Source: Dehalococcoidia bacterium (GTDB lineage Bacteria > Chloroflexota > Dehalococcoidia > Lucifugimonadales > Australimonadaceae). From it: a stretch of DNA of 64,000 nt. The position numbers and the translations under genes were made by a program. A model generated the notes under the pieces. The model did no database searches and was not told the origin of the DNA. It was given only the letters and a program-made list of their open reading frames with translations. Location: NCBI GenBank assembly GCA_022820645.1, contig JAJEFD010000002.1, positions 1 to 64,000 on the forward strand. The letters are read 5' to 3'. Positions 16,349 through 23,643 of this stretch are shown here, one piece after another; position 1 is the stretch's first letter; each line of letters opens with the position of its first letter.

Positions 16349-17044
16349 TCAGGGAGAGGACTTTCTGTCGCGCCATCTGCGCATGTCGTGTTCATGCGCT
16401 TGTATCTGCTCTTGCTGGAAGGAGTTGAACACCCACCCGAGGTTCATCACCAGCGCGATGCCAGCCCCGATGCCTATGTAACCCGATCCCGTCCCAAGAT
16501 ACAGGCCAAGCCCGACGCCGATGATGATGAGGGACAGGATGATTGAGAATATCGCCTCCACCTTCTTGTCGTGGGCGACCTTCCATTTCTGGTGTAGTTC
16601 CTTGTTCTTCTCTGCGAATCGCGGGGTGTGCCACTCGTCGGGCAGTTCAAGATGGGCGTACTCGTGCAGGAACAGTGATGTGGGCTTGAGCCCACCCTTC
16701 ACCGGCTCGAATAGGTTGTTGAGTGGCCCTTTGACGCACACGATTCCATCCTCGCTGTGGGCGTGCGCCAGGACGTTCTCCCAATCCGCCAAGCGGCAAG
16801 GGCCGAGCACGTCGGCATGTGCGTTCATCGCCACCAGTCGGGGAAACGCGGCTTGGAGTTCCTCTGTGGGGATAAACTGGTAGTACTGCGTTGGGTCTAC
16901 CTCCACCGCACGGTCTTGTTCCGGCAGGGTCTGCAATGCCCGATTGCGTCCACTGTCGTCCCTGTAGCACTCAGGGCTACAGTGGGTATGCATGGGCGAC
17001 TCCTGCTCGAACTCCTTACCGCATACGCAGACGGCTGTGCTCAT
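16349..17044 (-). CDS. Membrane protein with zinc-ribbon-like N-terminus and HEXXH motif
   Basis: A 231-residue protein of no family I recognise. The N-terminus has four Cys (6, 8, 22, 26; CVCG and CSPEC) suited to a metal-binding ribbon. A HEXXH motif, LHEYAHLELPDEW (His127, Glu128, His131), with a further His139, suggests a zinc metallopeptidase core. Two hydrophobic helices (about 165-205) lie near the C-terminus, followed by a charged tail with QEQIQAHEHDMRRWRDRK. The ATG at 17044 is preferred because GAAGGAGA precedes it. The coding region is less GC-rich than its neighbours, consistent with an acquired region. Confidence 0.7.
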   Translation of the reverse strand: MSTAVCVCGKEFEQESPMHTHCSPECYRDDSGRNRALQTLPEQDRAVEVDPTQYYQFIPTEELQAAFPRLVAMNAHADVLGPCRLADWENVLAHAHSEDGIVCVKGPLNNLFEPVKGGLKPTSLFLHEYAHLELPDEWHTPRFAEKNKELHQKWKVAHDKKVEAIFSIILSLIIIGVGLGLYLGTGSGYIGIGAGIALVMNLGWVFNSFQQEQIQAHEHDMRRWRDRKSSP

Positions 17045-17079
17045 AAGACCATTCTCCTTCAGCAGGGATATATGCAACC

Positions 17080-17865
17080 CTATCCACACCGAGCGCGGAC
17101 AGGCTCGTATGCCTTGCTGAACCCGTGCGTGCGGAAGTAGTGGGTCTGCAGGTCCCCGTCGTATTCGATCTGTACCTCCAGCACCAAAGCACCCGCCGAC
17201 AACGCGCGGATAAGGTCGCGGGCCTGTGTTGCCGGAGCGAACGCCCCCACTAGCCACGGGTCATATTCGCTGTGTGCCCATGTGCGCCCGCCCTTCCATG
17301 TGCCATCTATGGCATAGGACACCACCGGCAACGGCTCGGCAGACCCTATCGGCAGAGGCGGACGCGGTGCTCTGAGCTCCCATTGCACGTAGACCTCCAG
17401 CACCACGCGGCCGTCCACGCGCTGGCAGTCCACCTGGAACGTGGCGATAGGGTTCTGTCCGAAGAGGACGATGCGCGGTAAGGACCCGCCGTACTGAGCC
17501 CTGATTTCCTCCCACGTTATCCAGTTCCCCGTCGGGTTGGGGATGGGCGTGGGCGTCGCGGTAGGCCGGGGCGTCGGGGTCCGAGTGGGAGTAGGGGTGG
17601 GCCTGGGTGTCGGCGTAGCAGTGGGCGTAGGGGTCGGCGTGGCCGTTGGCGTCGGGGTGGGAGTAGGTGTGGCGGTCGGCTCGGGTGTCGGGGTAGGAGT
17701 GGCGGTGGGCGTCGCCGTCGCGGTCGGTGGCACTGGCGTAGGCGTCGCCGTGGGGATGGGAGTGGCGGTCGGCGTGGGCGGCACTGGTGTGGCCGTAGGA
17801 GTCGGAGTCGGGGCTGCACACGCCGTGACTAGTAGCAGTCCCAGCAGAACGAATCGGAGCAACAC
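17080..17865 (-). CDS. Lipoprotein with long Thr-Pro repeat linker
   Basis: A 261-residue exported lipoprotein. The start is taken as GTG at 17865, since AGGAGG stands five bases before it; an ATG six codons upstream has none. The signal peptide [15 protein letters not shown] ends in a lipobox. A low-complexity linker of Thr-Pro and Ala-Thr-Pro repeats spans about residues 20-110, and an unrecognised globular domain (about 115-261) follows. The linker should hold the domain away from the membrane. It lies upstream of the HEXXH membrane protein on the same strand, 35 bases apart. Confidence 0.8.
   Translation of the reverse strand: MLLRFVLLGLLLVTACAAPTPTPTATPVPPTPTATPIPTATPTPVPPTATATPTATPTPTPEPTATPTPTPTPTATPTPTPTATPTPRPTPTPTRTPTPRPTATPTPIPNPTGNWITWEEIRAQYGGSLPRIVLFGQNPIATFQVDCQRVDGRVVLEVYVQWELRAPRPPLPIGSAEPLPVVSYAIDGTWKGGRTWAHSEYDPWLVGAFAPATQARDLIRALSAGALVLEVQIEYDGDLQTHYFRTHGFSKAYEPVRARCG
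17540..17820. repeat. Thr-Pro-coding low-complexity tandem DNA
   Basis: An irregular hexamer-type repeat (gtgggc/gtcggc variants on the plus strand) encodes the Thr-Pro linker of the lipoprotein on the minus strand. The plus strand gives a spurious Gly-Val-rich frame. It has no spacer structure and is not a CRISPR array. Confidence 0.85.
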
Positions 17866-18065
17866 GGTGCCCTCCTGTCGCATGGTTGAAGGTACTTGCG
17901 ACAGTGCCAGACCACGTTGAACCAACAGGAGGGCGTAGGACGCCCTTCTTCCATGCAGGATGGTTCCAACATCCAGCACTGTCGCATGGAGTAGGGTACG
18001 TGGCGGAGGGGGCGGGTGCAAGACTATGCTGCCCGCCCGACGCTCCCTGGCCCCAAGGGGAGCGC

Positions 18066-18300
18066 CTGATCCCCTCTCCTGAGGGAGAGGGTTAGAGCCT
18101 GCCCCGCACTTGATGCGGGGGTGAGGGCCCTCGGTGTAGGGCGGAAGGTGCTCGGTGTAGGGGCACCCCTTGTGGGTGCCCTTGTCCCGTCATTCCCGCG
18201 TAGGCGGGAATCCAGAGTGGCCGTCAAACCCGCGGCAGTGCAGGGCGTCTCCCTGTGAACGCCCCACACACGTTATTCCCGCAGAAGCTGGAATCAAAGT
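18066..18300. repeat. Mosaic of interspersed repeats (within non-coding 17866-18319)
   Basis: A cccctctcctgagggagagg hairpin unit (18070-18094), a gtaggggcaccccttgtggg unit (about 18155-18183), a gtcattcccgcgtaggcggg palindrome (18189-18217) and degenerate copies of the last two (18239-18297) follow each other. The rest of the 17866-18319 gap holds nothing I could assign. Confidence 0.8.
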
Positions 18301-18319
18301 AGCCGTCAGGGCCAGATGG

Positions 18320-18778
18320 CTAACTCTCCTTTTCAACTACACCCGACGTCTGTACCGAGTACCCTGGGCTGTCGTCGTTTGCAGGGCTGGCAGTAGTCGA
18401 GATTTCCTTCTTTTCCGTTGCGCTGCTACTCGGAGAGTCTTGCACTAGTTGACCTGCGATAGCAATGAGCCCGCCAATGCCAACACCGACTAATGAGCTC
18501 AACACAATCTCAATCGTGTTGCTGGCTCCGGTATCGGGTCCGTCCGTTAGCAGACCGATGAGTCGGTTGCCGAACGCTAGAGTGAGAACGGCAACCAAAG
18601 TTGATACCCAAATCAGGTTTATCCTTACTAGGGCTATATGTGCTGGCCTGAAGAACACCAAGAGGCCCGTGAGGATTGCGAGGATCAACACGGCACCAAC
18701 TGGAATCAACCAATCATGAATAGTTGTCACAGCCTGTATGACCGTGCTCTCTTGTGACGTCAAACCAGTTTCTGGCAT
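18320..18778 (-). CDS. Small integral membrane protein, unknown
   Basis: A 152-residue protein with three predicted membrane helices (about 23-44, 51-70 and 88-110), followed by a Ser/Glu/Lys-rich soluble tail. The ATG at 18778 has AAAAGGAGA six bases upstream. No family is recognised. Its base composition is lower in GC than the flanking catabolic genes, like its neighbours in this accessory stretch. Confidence 0.6.
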   Translation of the reverse strand: MPETGLTSQESTVIQAVTTIHDWLIPVGAVLILAILTGLLVFFRPAHIALVRINLIWVSTLVAVLTLAFGNRLIGLLTDGPDTGASNTIEIVLSSLVGVGIGGLIAIAGQLVQDSPSSSATEKKEISTTASPANDDSPGYSVQTSGVVEKES

Positions 18779-18889
18779 CACCGTCTCCTTTTGTAGTCGG
18801 ATTGAGGGTGTCTCTACCGGCCTGACCATAAGGACAGGTTCAGTTGGCGACCGAATGGCTAAGGCTGGTTGTCATCAACCAGCAAGCCG

Positions 18890-19153
18890 CTATCCAGCTA
18901 GGGGAAGAGAGCTTCCCTGCGTCGGTAAGCCGGCAGATATCGCCGCGCGGGGAAGCAGCCGCGTGTGGCCCAACGGTGGCAGGTTCACCGCGTTCCGTTG
19001 GGAAGGTAATGCATCGGGGTCATCAGAGTCAGTCGCTGCTGGTGAGCGGGAGGAGAGGACATAGGCCTCTCCCTCGTTACAGTCATAGCAGCACCAACCG
19101 AACGGGCCGGGCTGGAAAGTGTGAGAATCTCGAACGCGATCCTTAGCAACCAT
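18890..19153 (-). CDS. Small hypothetical protein
   Basis: An 87-residue protein with no recognised family; the N-terminal half has GWCCYDCNEGEAYVLS, a possible metal-binding Cys group. It is supported by GAGGAGAG upstream of the ATG and by a promoter-like pair (TTGACA and TATACT) about 70 bases further up. It is 111 bases upstream of the small membrane protein gene on the same strand. Confidence 0.45.
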   Translation of the reverse strand: MVAKDRVRDSHTFQPGPFGWCCYDCNEGEAYVLSSRSPAATDSDDPDALPSQRNAVNLPPLGHTRLLPRAAISAGLPTQGSSLPLAG

Positions 19154-19221
19154 AACGGCTCTCCTCTCGTTTCACGCCCTTGTCGTACGTAGTCGGCTTG
19201 TCGTCACGTAGGCGCAAATCA

Positions 19222-19252
19222 AGTATAGAAGTCCTGTCTTCCGCCGTGTCAA
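19222..19252 (-). promoter_or_regulatory. Candidate promoter of the small gene at 18890-19153
   Basis: On the minus strand TTGACA (19252-19247) and TATACT (19227-19222) are separated by 19 bases. Both hexamers are good but the spacing is two bases over the optimum. Confidence 0.5.
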
Positions 19253-19426
19253 GAGCCTCGTGTCATGATCTGTCCCCCATCCTCCCTATCCCTGTTGCTG
19301 TCTGATGTGTGACATCCGCCCATTGCCCGAACGAACCACCCCTCCGTACCCTGTCCTGCACGGCCCACCGCCGCCCGGCGACGACTCCGGACGTCGAGCC
19401 GAATCCTGCAGGAGGTATGTCCCATC

Positions 19427-19828
19427 ATGTCCCAGAATGTCTCACCTGAGCGAACGATCGCCCTGTCGCCCCGGCAGGCTGCCGCCCTCCCGTACGTCGC
19501 CTCCGAACCCACCATCACGCGCGGAGCGCAGGCCGCCCAGATAACCCGGCGCACCCTCACGCGCTGGATGAACGAGCCCGCCTTCCGCGAGGAGCTGGAG
19601 CGCATCCGGAACAACATCGCGGACTTCGCCTACTCGGAACTGGAGGGACTTGCCCTCAAGGGCGTCTTCCGCATCGCGCAATTGATGGACAGCGACGACC
19701 CCAACGTGGCCCATCGAGCGTCGAAGACGGCGCTTTCCCTGTCCATGAGCGTCCGCGACCAGCGCGAAACGCGCCGCCGCATGGAGACGCTGGAGAACGC
19801 CATCACCCTCGTGAGGCAGCAGCGATGA
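19427..19828 (+). CDS. Phage terminase small-subunit-like protein
   Basis: A 133-residue protein with an N-terminal helix-turn-helix-like part (AQAAQITRRTLTRWMNEPAF) and a helical C-terminus (VAHRASKTALSLSMSVRDQR), as in small terminase or phage DNA-packaging regulators. It starts in a 10-base tandem repeat (ATGTCCCATC, ATGTCCCAGA, ATGTCTCA); CAGGAGG lies upstream. The stop overlaps the next gene's start by 4 bases. The large-terminase-like gene lies 1.2 kb downstream, with no portal or capsid gene, so this is a remnant or a domesticated piece. Confidence 0.6.
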   Translation: MSQNVSPERTIALSPRQAAALPYVASEPTITRGAQAAQITRRTLTRWMNEPAFREELERIRNNIADFAYSELEGLALKGVFRIAQLMDSDDPNVAHRASKTALSLSMSVRDQRETRRRMETLENAITLVRQQR

Positions 19829-20196
19829 AGAGCAGCCTCAGGTCCATGGAGCGCTACCTCGGCTGCCTGGCGGTGCAGGCCACCCTCAGGCCCATCGCCG
19901 ACGACTACGTCGACCGATGGGCCGCTGCCGCCGGGCGTGGCGATCCCTTGCCGGATGTCGCGGAGCTCTTTGAGGCCGCTGGAGCCGTGAACGTCCCGGT
20001 CCTCAGCCCCGTCCCCATCGACGCCTACCTCCGCCAGTGCGCGAAGACCGGACGCACCCCTGATTCCGCCCGCATCGTCTTGGCCATCGCCCACGCCTGG
20101 GCGGAGGGAGATCTCCTGAACCTCGGCAGGACCTGCCGCTGCCCCGCCCGCCGCCCCCTCTTCCAACCCCCGCGCCCCGGCATTCGGGAGGGCTAG
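19825..20196 (+). CDS. Hypothetical protein in the phage-like stretch
   Basis: A 123-residue protein that overlaps the preceding gene by 4 bases (ATGA), implying coupled translation. Mostly helical; no family recognised. The C-terminus is rich in Arg and Pro (CRCPARRPLFQPPRPG) and runs up to a repeat block, so its end may have been altered by the repeat. Confidence 0.5.
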   Translation: MKSSLRSMERYLGCLAVQATLRPIADDYVDRWAAAAGRGDPLPDVAELFEAAGAVNVPVLSPVPIDAYLRQCAKTGRTPDSARIVLAIAHAWAEGDLLNLGRTCRCPARRPLFQPPRPGIREG

Positions 20197-20312
20197 AGGA
20201 CCACCTCTCCCCCTGGGAGAGGTCGGCACGCGGTAGCGTGGCGGGTGAGGGTGAACTGAGGAGGTGTCGGGAGGTCGCCTGATGTAGGGGGCATCCCTCG
20301 TGGGTCCCCTGT
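20197..20312. repeat. Interspersed repeat pair
   Basis: A ctctccccctgggagaggtc / gcgggtgaggg unit (20205-20250), also seen at 21900 and 22785, is followed by a tagggggcatccctcgtggg unit (20283-20312). Confidence 0.7.
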
Positions 20313-20379
20313 CTACTGGTGTACGCGTAGCATTGCCTCGCCATGCAGGTGCCGCTACGATTGAAGACAGGAGATAGAG

Positions 20380-20607
20380 ATGACCATCCAGCGCGAAAGA
20401 CTCTCCAACCGGGTTGATGCCGAACTGGTCGCCGCCCTGCGTGAACTGGCCAGGAGCGATGGGCGCCGCTTCAACGCCGTGCTTGAAGACGCCATACGCG
20501 ACTACGTCGCGGCGCACATGGAGCAGAAGCCCCGGCCCTCCGTCATGGCCCACTTCAAGGCTAGTGTTGAGAAGAACCACCGGCTTGGTGAGTTGCTCGC
20601 CAGATGA
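20380..20607 (+). CDS. Ribbon-helix-helix antitoxin-like protein
   Basis: A 75-residue protein with a ribbon-helix-helix look: a short strand (RLSNRVDAEL), then helices LVAALRELARSDGRRF and NAVLEDAIRDYVAAHM, and a C-terminal tail suited to toxin binding. Its stop overlaps the Doc-like start by 4 bases. It would bind and repress its own promoter in a Phd/Doc-type arrangement, but here the toxin is truncated. Confidence 0.75.
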   Translation: MTIQRERLSNRVDAELVAALRELARSDGRRFNAVLEDAIRDYVAAHMEQKPRPSVMAHFKASVEKNHRLGELLAR

Positions 20608-20786
20608 CCCACGACTTCCCTGCTTTGGTGGAAATCCTGCTGTTGCATGCCTCTTTGATTGACGAGTTTGGCGGCACTCCGGGCATCCGTGACCAGAACG
20701 CCTTGGAGTCTGCCTTACTTCGCCCACAGACGGCATTGCAGCCTTGGCTGGAGGAACACGTCAGGCCTCTTCCCCAGACCGCCTGA
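20604..20786 (+). pseudogene. Truncated Doc (Fic-family) toxin
   Basis: 60 residues matching the N-terminal part of Doc-type Fic proteins (EILLLHASLIDEFGGTPGIR, NALESALLRPQ). The HPF-x-D/E-GNKR catalytic motif that should follow is missing: after ALLRPQTA the sequence diverges and stops. Doc proteins are about twice this length, so this is a broken toxin gene behind an intact antitoxin-like gene. No continuation is visible in other frames downstream. Confidence 0.75.
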
Positions 20787-20943
20787 CTGCCTTCACCCCC
20801 AACACCCCCATCCTGCCCATCGATGTTGATATCACTGTGACACGCGCCCCTTGCGCGGATGTCCGCCTTTGCCGCACGATGGTAGGGCGCAACCGATAAC
20901 GCGCGCACATCGACCCCTGCGGACGAGCCGCAGGAAGAACGCT

Positions 20944-20974
20944 GCCCCCTCAGCGAAGAGCACGAGGGGGCTTT
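20944..20974 (+). terminator. Rho-independent-type terminator
   Basis: GCCCCCTC (20944-20951) pairs with GAGGGGGC (20964-20971) across a 12-base loop, followed by TTTCTGTGTT. It lies 158 bases past the truncated Doc gene and before the terminase-like gene. Confidence 0.65.
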
Positions 20975-21011
20975 CTGTGTTAACCCTCATCCCGTCACTC
21001 CCGCCCTCCTT

Positions 21012-21042
21012 CGTCATTCCCGCGGAGGCGGGAACCCAGGGG
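21012..21042. repeat. cattcccgcg palindromic repeat copy
   Basis: One copy of the gtcattcccgcggaggcggg palindrome also found at 16102 and 18189, ending 30 bases before the terminase-like start. Confidence 0.7.
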
Positions 21043-21073
21043 TGGGGCTTATCCGGGTGAGAAAGGTGGACCC

Positions 21074-22684
21074 GTGACAGAAGACCTCACGCGATACGCG
21101 AACGACCCCGTCGGGTTCCTGACGGACGTGCTCGGCGATGCCGGAGCGCCGTACTCGAAGCAGGCCGAGATGCTGGAGGCGCTGGTGCATCACCGGCGCG
21201 TCAGCGTCGTTGGGGCGAACGGCTCCGGCAAGGACTGGGCCACGGCGCGCGCCATGCTCTGGTGGCTGGAGACGCGCCCGGATGCCGCGGCCCTCACGCT
21301 CGGGCCGACACAGCGGCAGGTGGACGAGATCGTCTGGCGGGAGATGCGCGAAGCGTACGCGGCGGCTGCGGACGTGCTCAGCGGCAGGATGCTGAGGTCC
21401 GCGTACCGCATCGACGAACAGCGGTTCGCGCTCGGCTTCTCGACGAACAACGCGCTCAACATCCAGGGCTTCCACTCGGAAGAGCTGCTCGTCGTGGTCA
21501 CGGAGGCGCACGCGATGCCGCAACTGCACATGGACGCCATCAAGCGGCTGCAGCCGGACCGCCTGCTGCTGGTGGGCAACGCGCTCTCGCGCGACGGCGA
21601 GTTCTTCGCCTCGCACCACGCCAAGCGCAACCTCTACCACCGCATCGCCATCTCCGCGTTCGACACGCCCAACTTCACCGGTGAGGACGGCGGCCGTCGC
21701 GGCATGATCACGCCCGAGTACGTGGAGGAGTACGCCGCCGACTACGGCGAGGACCATCCGCTCTACGCCGCATCCGTCCTCGCGCAGTTCCCCGACTCGC
21801 TCGACGACTCGCTCATCGGCCGTGAGGCGGTCGAGTCCGCGATGGAGCGCGGGGAGCCCTCACCCCCAGCCCCTCTCCCGGAGGGCGAGGGGAGCCAGAC
21901 ACACCTCTCCCCCGGGGAGAGGTCGGCGCGCGACAGCGCGGCGGGTGAGGGTGGCTGTCATTCTGAGCGGAGCGCAGCGGAGTCGAGGAATCTCTCGGGT
22001 GACGGCCCCGCTGAGGGTGGCCCCGTCTACATCGGCGTGGACGTGGCGCGGTTCGGTTTCGACAAGTCCGCCATCTGCGTGCGGCAGGGCGAGCGCGTGC
22101 TGTCGGTGCGGTCGTTCGAGCGCATGGACACGATGCGGCTGGTGTACGAGGTGCTGGGAACTGTGGCGGACACCGGCGCGACCGCCGTGTTCGTCGACGA
22201 GGGCGGCGTTGGCGGAGGCGTCGTCGACCGCCTGCGGGAGTTGGGAGCGCCGGTCTACGGCGTCCACTTCGGCGGTTCGGCGCAGCGTCCCACGCGCTTC
22301 TACAACCGGCGCTCGGAGATCTTCTGGGAGCTGCGCAGGCTGCTGAACGACGCCCTCATCACGCTCCCGCGCGACGAGGAACTCGCCGGGCAACTGCTCG
22401 GCTTGCGCTACGACATATCGAGTTCCGGCCAGGTGCGGCTGGAGGGCAAGCCGGAGATGCGCAGGCGCGGCATGCCGTCGCCCGACAAGGCCGACGCACT
22501 CGCGCTCGCTTTCCTCGTCCCGCCGTCGCTCGGCATCTGGACAGGGGCGGAGCCCTTCCTGCGCGACCCGCCGCCGAAGCCGCACATCCTCGGCCTCGGC
22601 TACGACCGTCCACCGCCGTTCTCGGAAGACGTCGATCCGGATGACGACGGCGGGGCCTCGGCGAACCGTTTCAGGGTGTGGTGA
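21074..22684 (+). CDS. Phage terminase large-subunit-like protein with an in-frame repeat insertion
   Basis: A 536-residue protein starting GTG, with AAAGGTGGA upstream. The N-terminal ATPase has a Walker A-like VVGANGSGKDW (residues 46-56) and a Walker B-like ELLVVVTEAHAM. The C-terminal RNase-H-type nuclease starts at GVDVARFGFDKSAI (Asp323) and has VDEGGVGGGVVD and a late Asp in KADALALAF. Between the two domains, residues about 261-310 are encoded by a block of genomic repeats (21856-22006), not by terminase sequence; the frame is kept. No portal, protease or capsid gene follows, so function in packaging is doubtful. Confidence 0.8.
   Translation: MTEDLTRYANDPVGFLTDVLGDAGAPYSKQAEMLEALVHHRRVSVVGANGSGKDWATARAMLWWLETRPDAAALTLGPTQRQVDEIVWREMREAYAAAADVLSGRMLRSAYRIDEQRFALGFSTNNALNIQGFHSEELLVVVTEAHAMPQLHMDAIKRLQPDRLLLVGNALSRDGEFFASHHAKRNLYHRIAISAFDTPNFTGEDGGRRGMITPEYVEEYAADYGEDHPLYAASVLAQFPDSLDDSLIGREAVESAMERGEPSPPAPLPEGEGSQTHLSPGERSARDSAAGEGGCHSERSAAESRNLSGDGPAEGGPVYIGVDVARFGFDKSAICVRQGERVLSVRSFERMDTMRLVYEVLGTVADTGATAVFVDEGGVGGGVVDRLRELGAPVYGVHFGGSAQRPTRFYNRRSEIFWELRRLLNDALITLPRDEELAGQLLGLRYDISSSGQVRLEGKPEMRRRGMPSPDKADALALAFLVPPSLGIWTGAEPFLRDPPPKPHILGLGYDRPPPFSEDVDPDDDGGASANRFRVW
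21856..22006. repeat. Repeat block inserted in frame inside the terminase-like gene
   Basis: About 150 bases, a multiple of three, made of a cagcccctctcccggagggc unit, a cacctctcccccggggagag / gcgcgcgacagcgcggcggg unit and a cattctgagcggagcgcagc...gaggaatctctcgg unit. The last two recur in the same order just downstream at 22782-22885. The block adds no stop codon to the host frame. Confidence 0.85.
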
Positions 22685-22685
22685 T

Positions 22686-22890
22686 GAGCAACCCTCACCC
22701 CCAACCCCTCTCCCAGAGGGCGAGGGGAGCCAGAAAGGGCGCCCACGAGGGACGCCCCTACACGGCGAGGGGAGCTAAACACACCTCTCCCCCTGGGAGA
22801 GGTCGGCGCGCGACAGCGCGGCGGGTGAGGGTGATTGTCATGTTGAGCGGAGCCGCAGGCGGAGTCGAAATATCTCTCGGGAGAACGTTG
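22686..22890. repeat. Repeat mosaic downstream of the terminase-like gene
   Basis: Begins with caaccctcacccccaacccc / tctcccagagggcgagggga, then agggcgcccacgagggacgc (reverse form of the taggggcgtccc unit, 22736-22762), then a second copy of the composite found inside the terminase-like gene (22782-22885). The gap 22685-22908 holds nothing else. Confidence 0.8.
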
Positions 22891-22908
22891 GTGCACTACG
22901 CGCTCGCC

Positions 22909-23226
22909 TCAGGGCCGCTCATACACGACCTTTCCCTCTCGGAGGGCGGCATTGAGTACGGTGCCTGCGACGTCTCCCCGGCGGGCTATCTCGTCCGGCG
23001 TGGTGACGACGATGTCCTTGCTCACCGGCATGTCGCCAAGCGAGCGCCGCATCTCGATGGCGACTGCGCGCTTGTCCGGCACGTCGCCCATGACCACGAG
23101 CAGATCCACGTCGCTCCACTCGCTGGCGGCGTTCCGTGCATGGGAGCCGAAGAGCACGACACGGGACGGCTGGAACCGCCCGACGATGCGGTCAACCATG
23201 GTTGATATGGTCGCCTCGGTTGTCAT
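22909..23226 (-). CDS. Minimal nucleotidyltransferase (MNT family)
   Basis: A 105-residue MNT-type protein with the motif FGSHARNAASEWSDVDLLVV (Gly27-Ser28, Asp39 and Asp41 as metal ligands). Such proteins often act as antitoxins that adenylylate a HEPN toxin. The upstream gene, 13 bases away on the same strand, encodes a small helical protein but without an evident HEPN R-x4-6-H motif, so pairing is positional. Confidence 0.85.
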   Translation of the reverse strand: MTTEATISTMVDRIVGRFQPSRVVLFGSHARNAASEWSDVDLLVVMGDVPDKRAVAIEMRRSLGDMPVSKDIVVTTPDEIARRGDVAGTVLNAALREGKVVYERP

Positions 23227-23239
23227 GCGGCTCCTGGCC

Positions 23240-23542
23240 TCAGCGGTCCGACTTCAGCAGCGCGGGGAGGACGCGCGTGTTCCAGTAGTCCCTGCCGCCG
23301 GCCTCCCGCAGTTCCTCGACGAGTTGCGCCGTCTCCGCGCCCACGGCGTCGGTCAGCTCGGCGGACGTGCGCTCTCCGGCCAGCGCGGTCACGGCCGCCC
23401 GCAGTTGCATCACATACTCCGCAACCTCGAACGCGGCGCGGTAGGATGCGGAGCGCGCCTGCAGCGCCTCCAGCTTCTCCAGCCACTCCAGGCCCCGCTC
23501 GGCCTCGTCGAACCGGTCGTCCAGCGCGTTGGTCGTCGTCAT
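23240..23542 (-). CDS. Small helical protein paired with the nucleotidyltransferase
   Basis: A 100-residue, almost wholly helical, acidic protein (DEAERGLEWLEKLEALQARS, AFEVAEYVMQLRAAV, and YWNTRVLPALL near the end). It ends 13 bases before the MNT gene, suggesting an operon of two. The position is that of a HEPN partner and the size would fit, but no R-x4-6-H pair is visible. Function unknown. Confidence 0.65.
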   Translation of the reverse strand: MTTTNALDDRFDEAERGLEWLEKLEALQARSASYRAAFEVAEYVMQLRAAVTALAGERTSAELTDAVGAETAQLVEELREAGGRDYWNTRVLPALLKSDR

Positions 23543-23643
23543 CGGGCATCCTCCGTTCTCATCAGCGTATATCAGGATGCGGGCGGCGGCTACAACTTGA
23601 CCTCAGCCCCGCCGCCGATGTACACGATGGCGCGGAGGAACTG

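Noticed and set aside
17540-17820. Possible CRISPR or minisatellite array
   Set aside because: Units are short irregular hexamers without unique spacers and are part of a coding linker.
17537-17920. Gly-Val-rich ORF on the plus strand
   Set aside because: It is the complement of the Thr-Pro linker coding DNA of the lipoprotein; no ribosome site or domain.
18068-22890. An intact prophage
   Set aside because: Only terminase-like genes and small unknowns are seen; no integrase, portal, capsid, tail or lysis gene is present.
23240-23542. HEPN toxin assignment
   Set aside because: No R-x4-6-H motif is visible; the position beside MNT alone is not enough.
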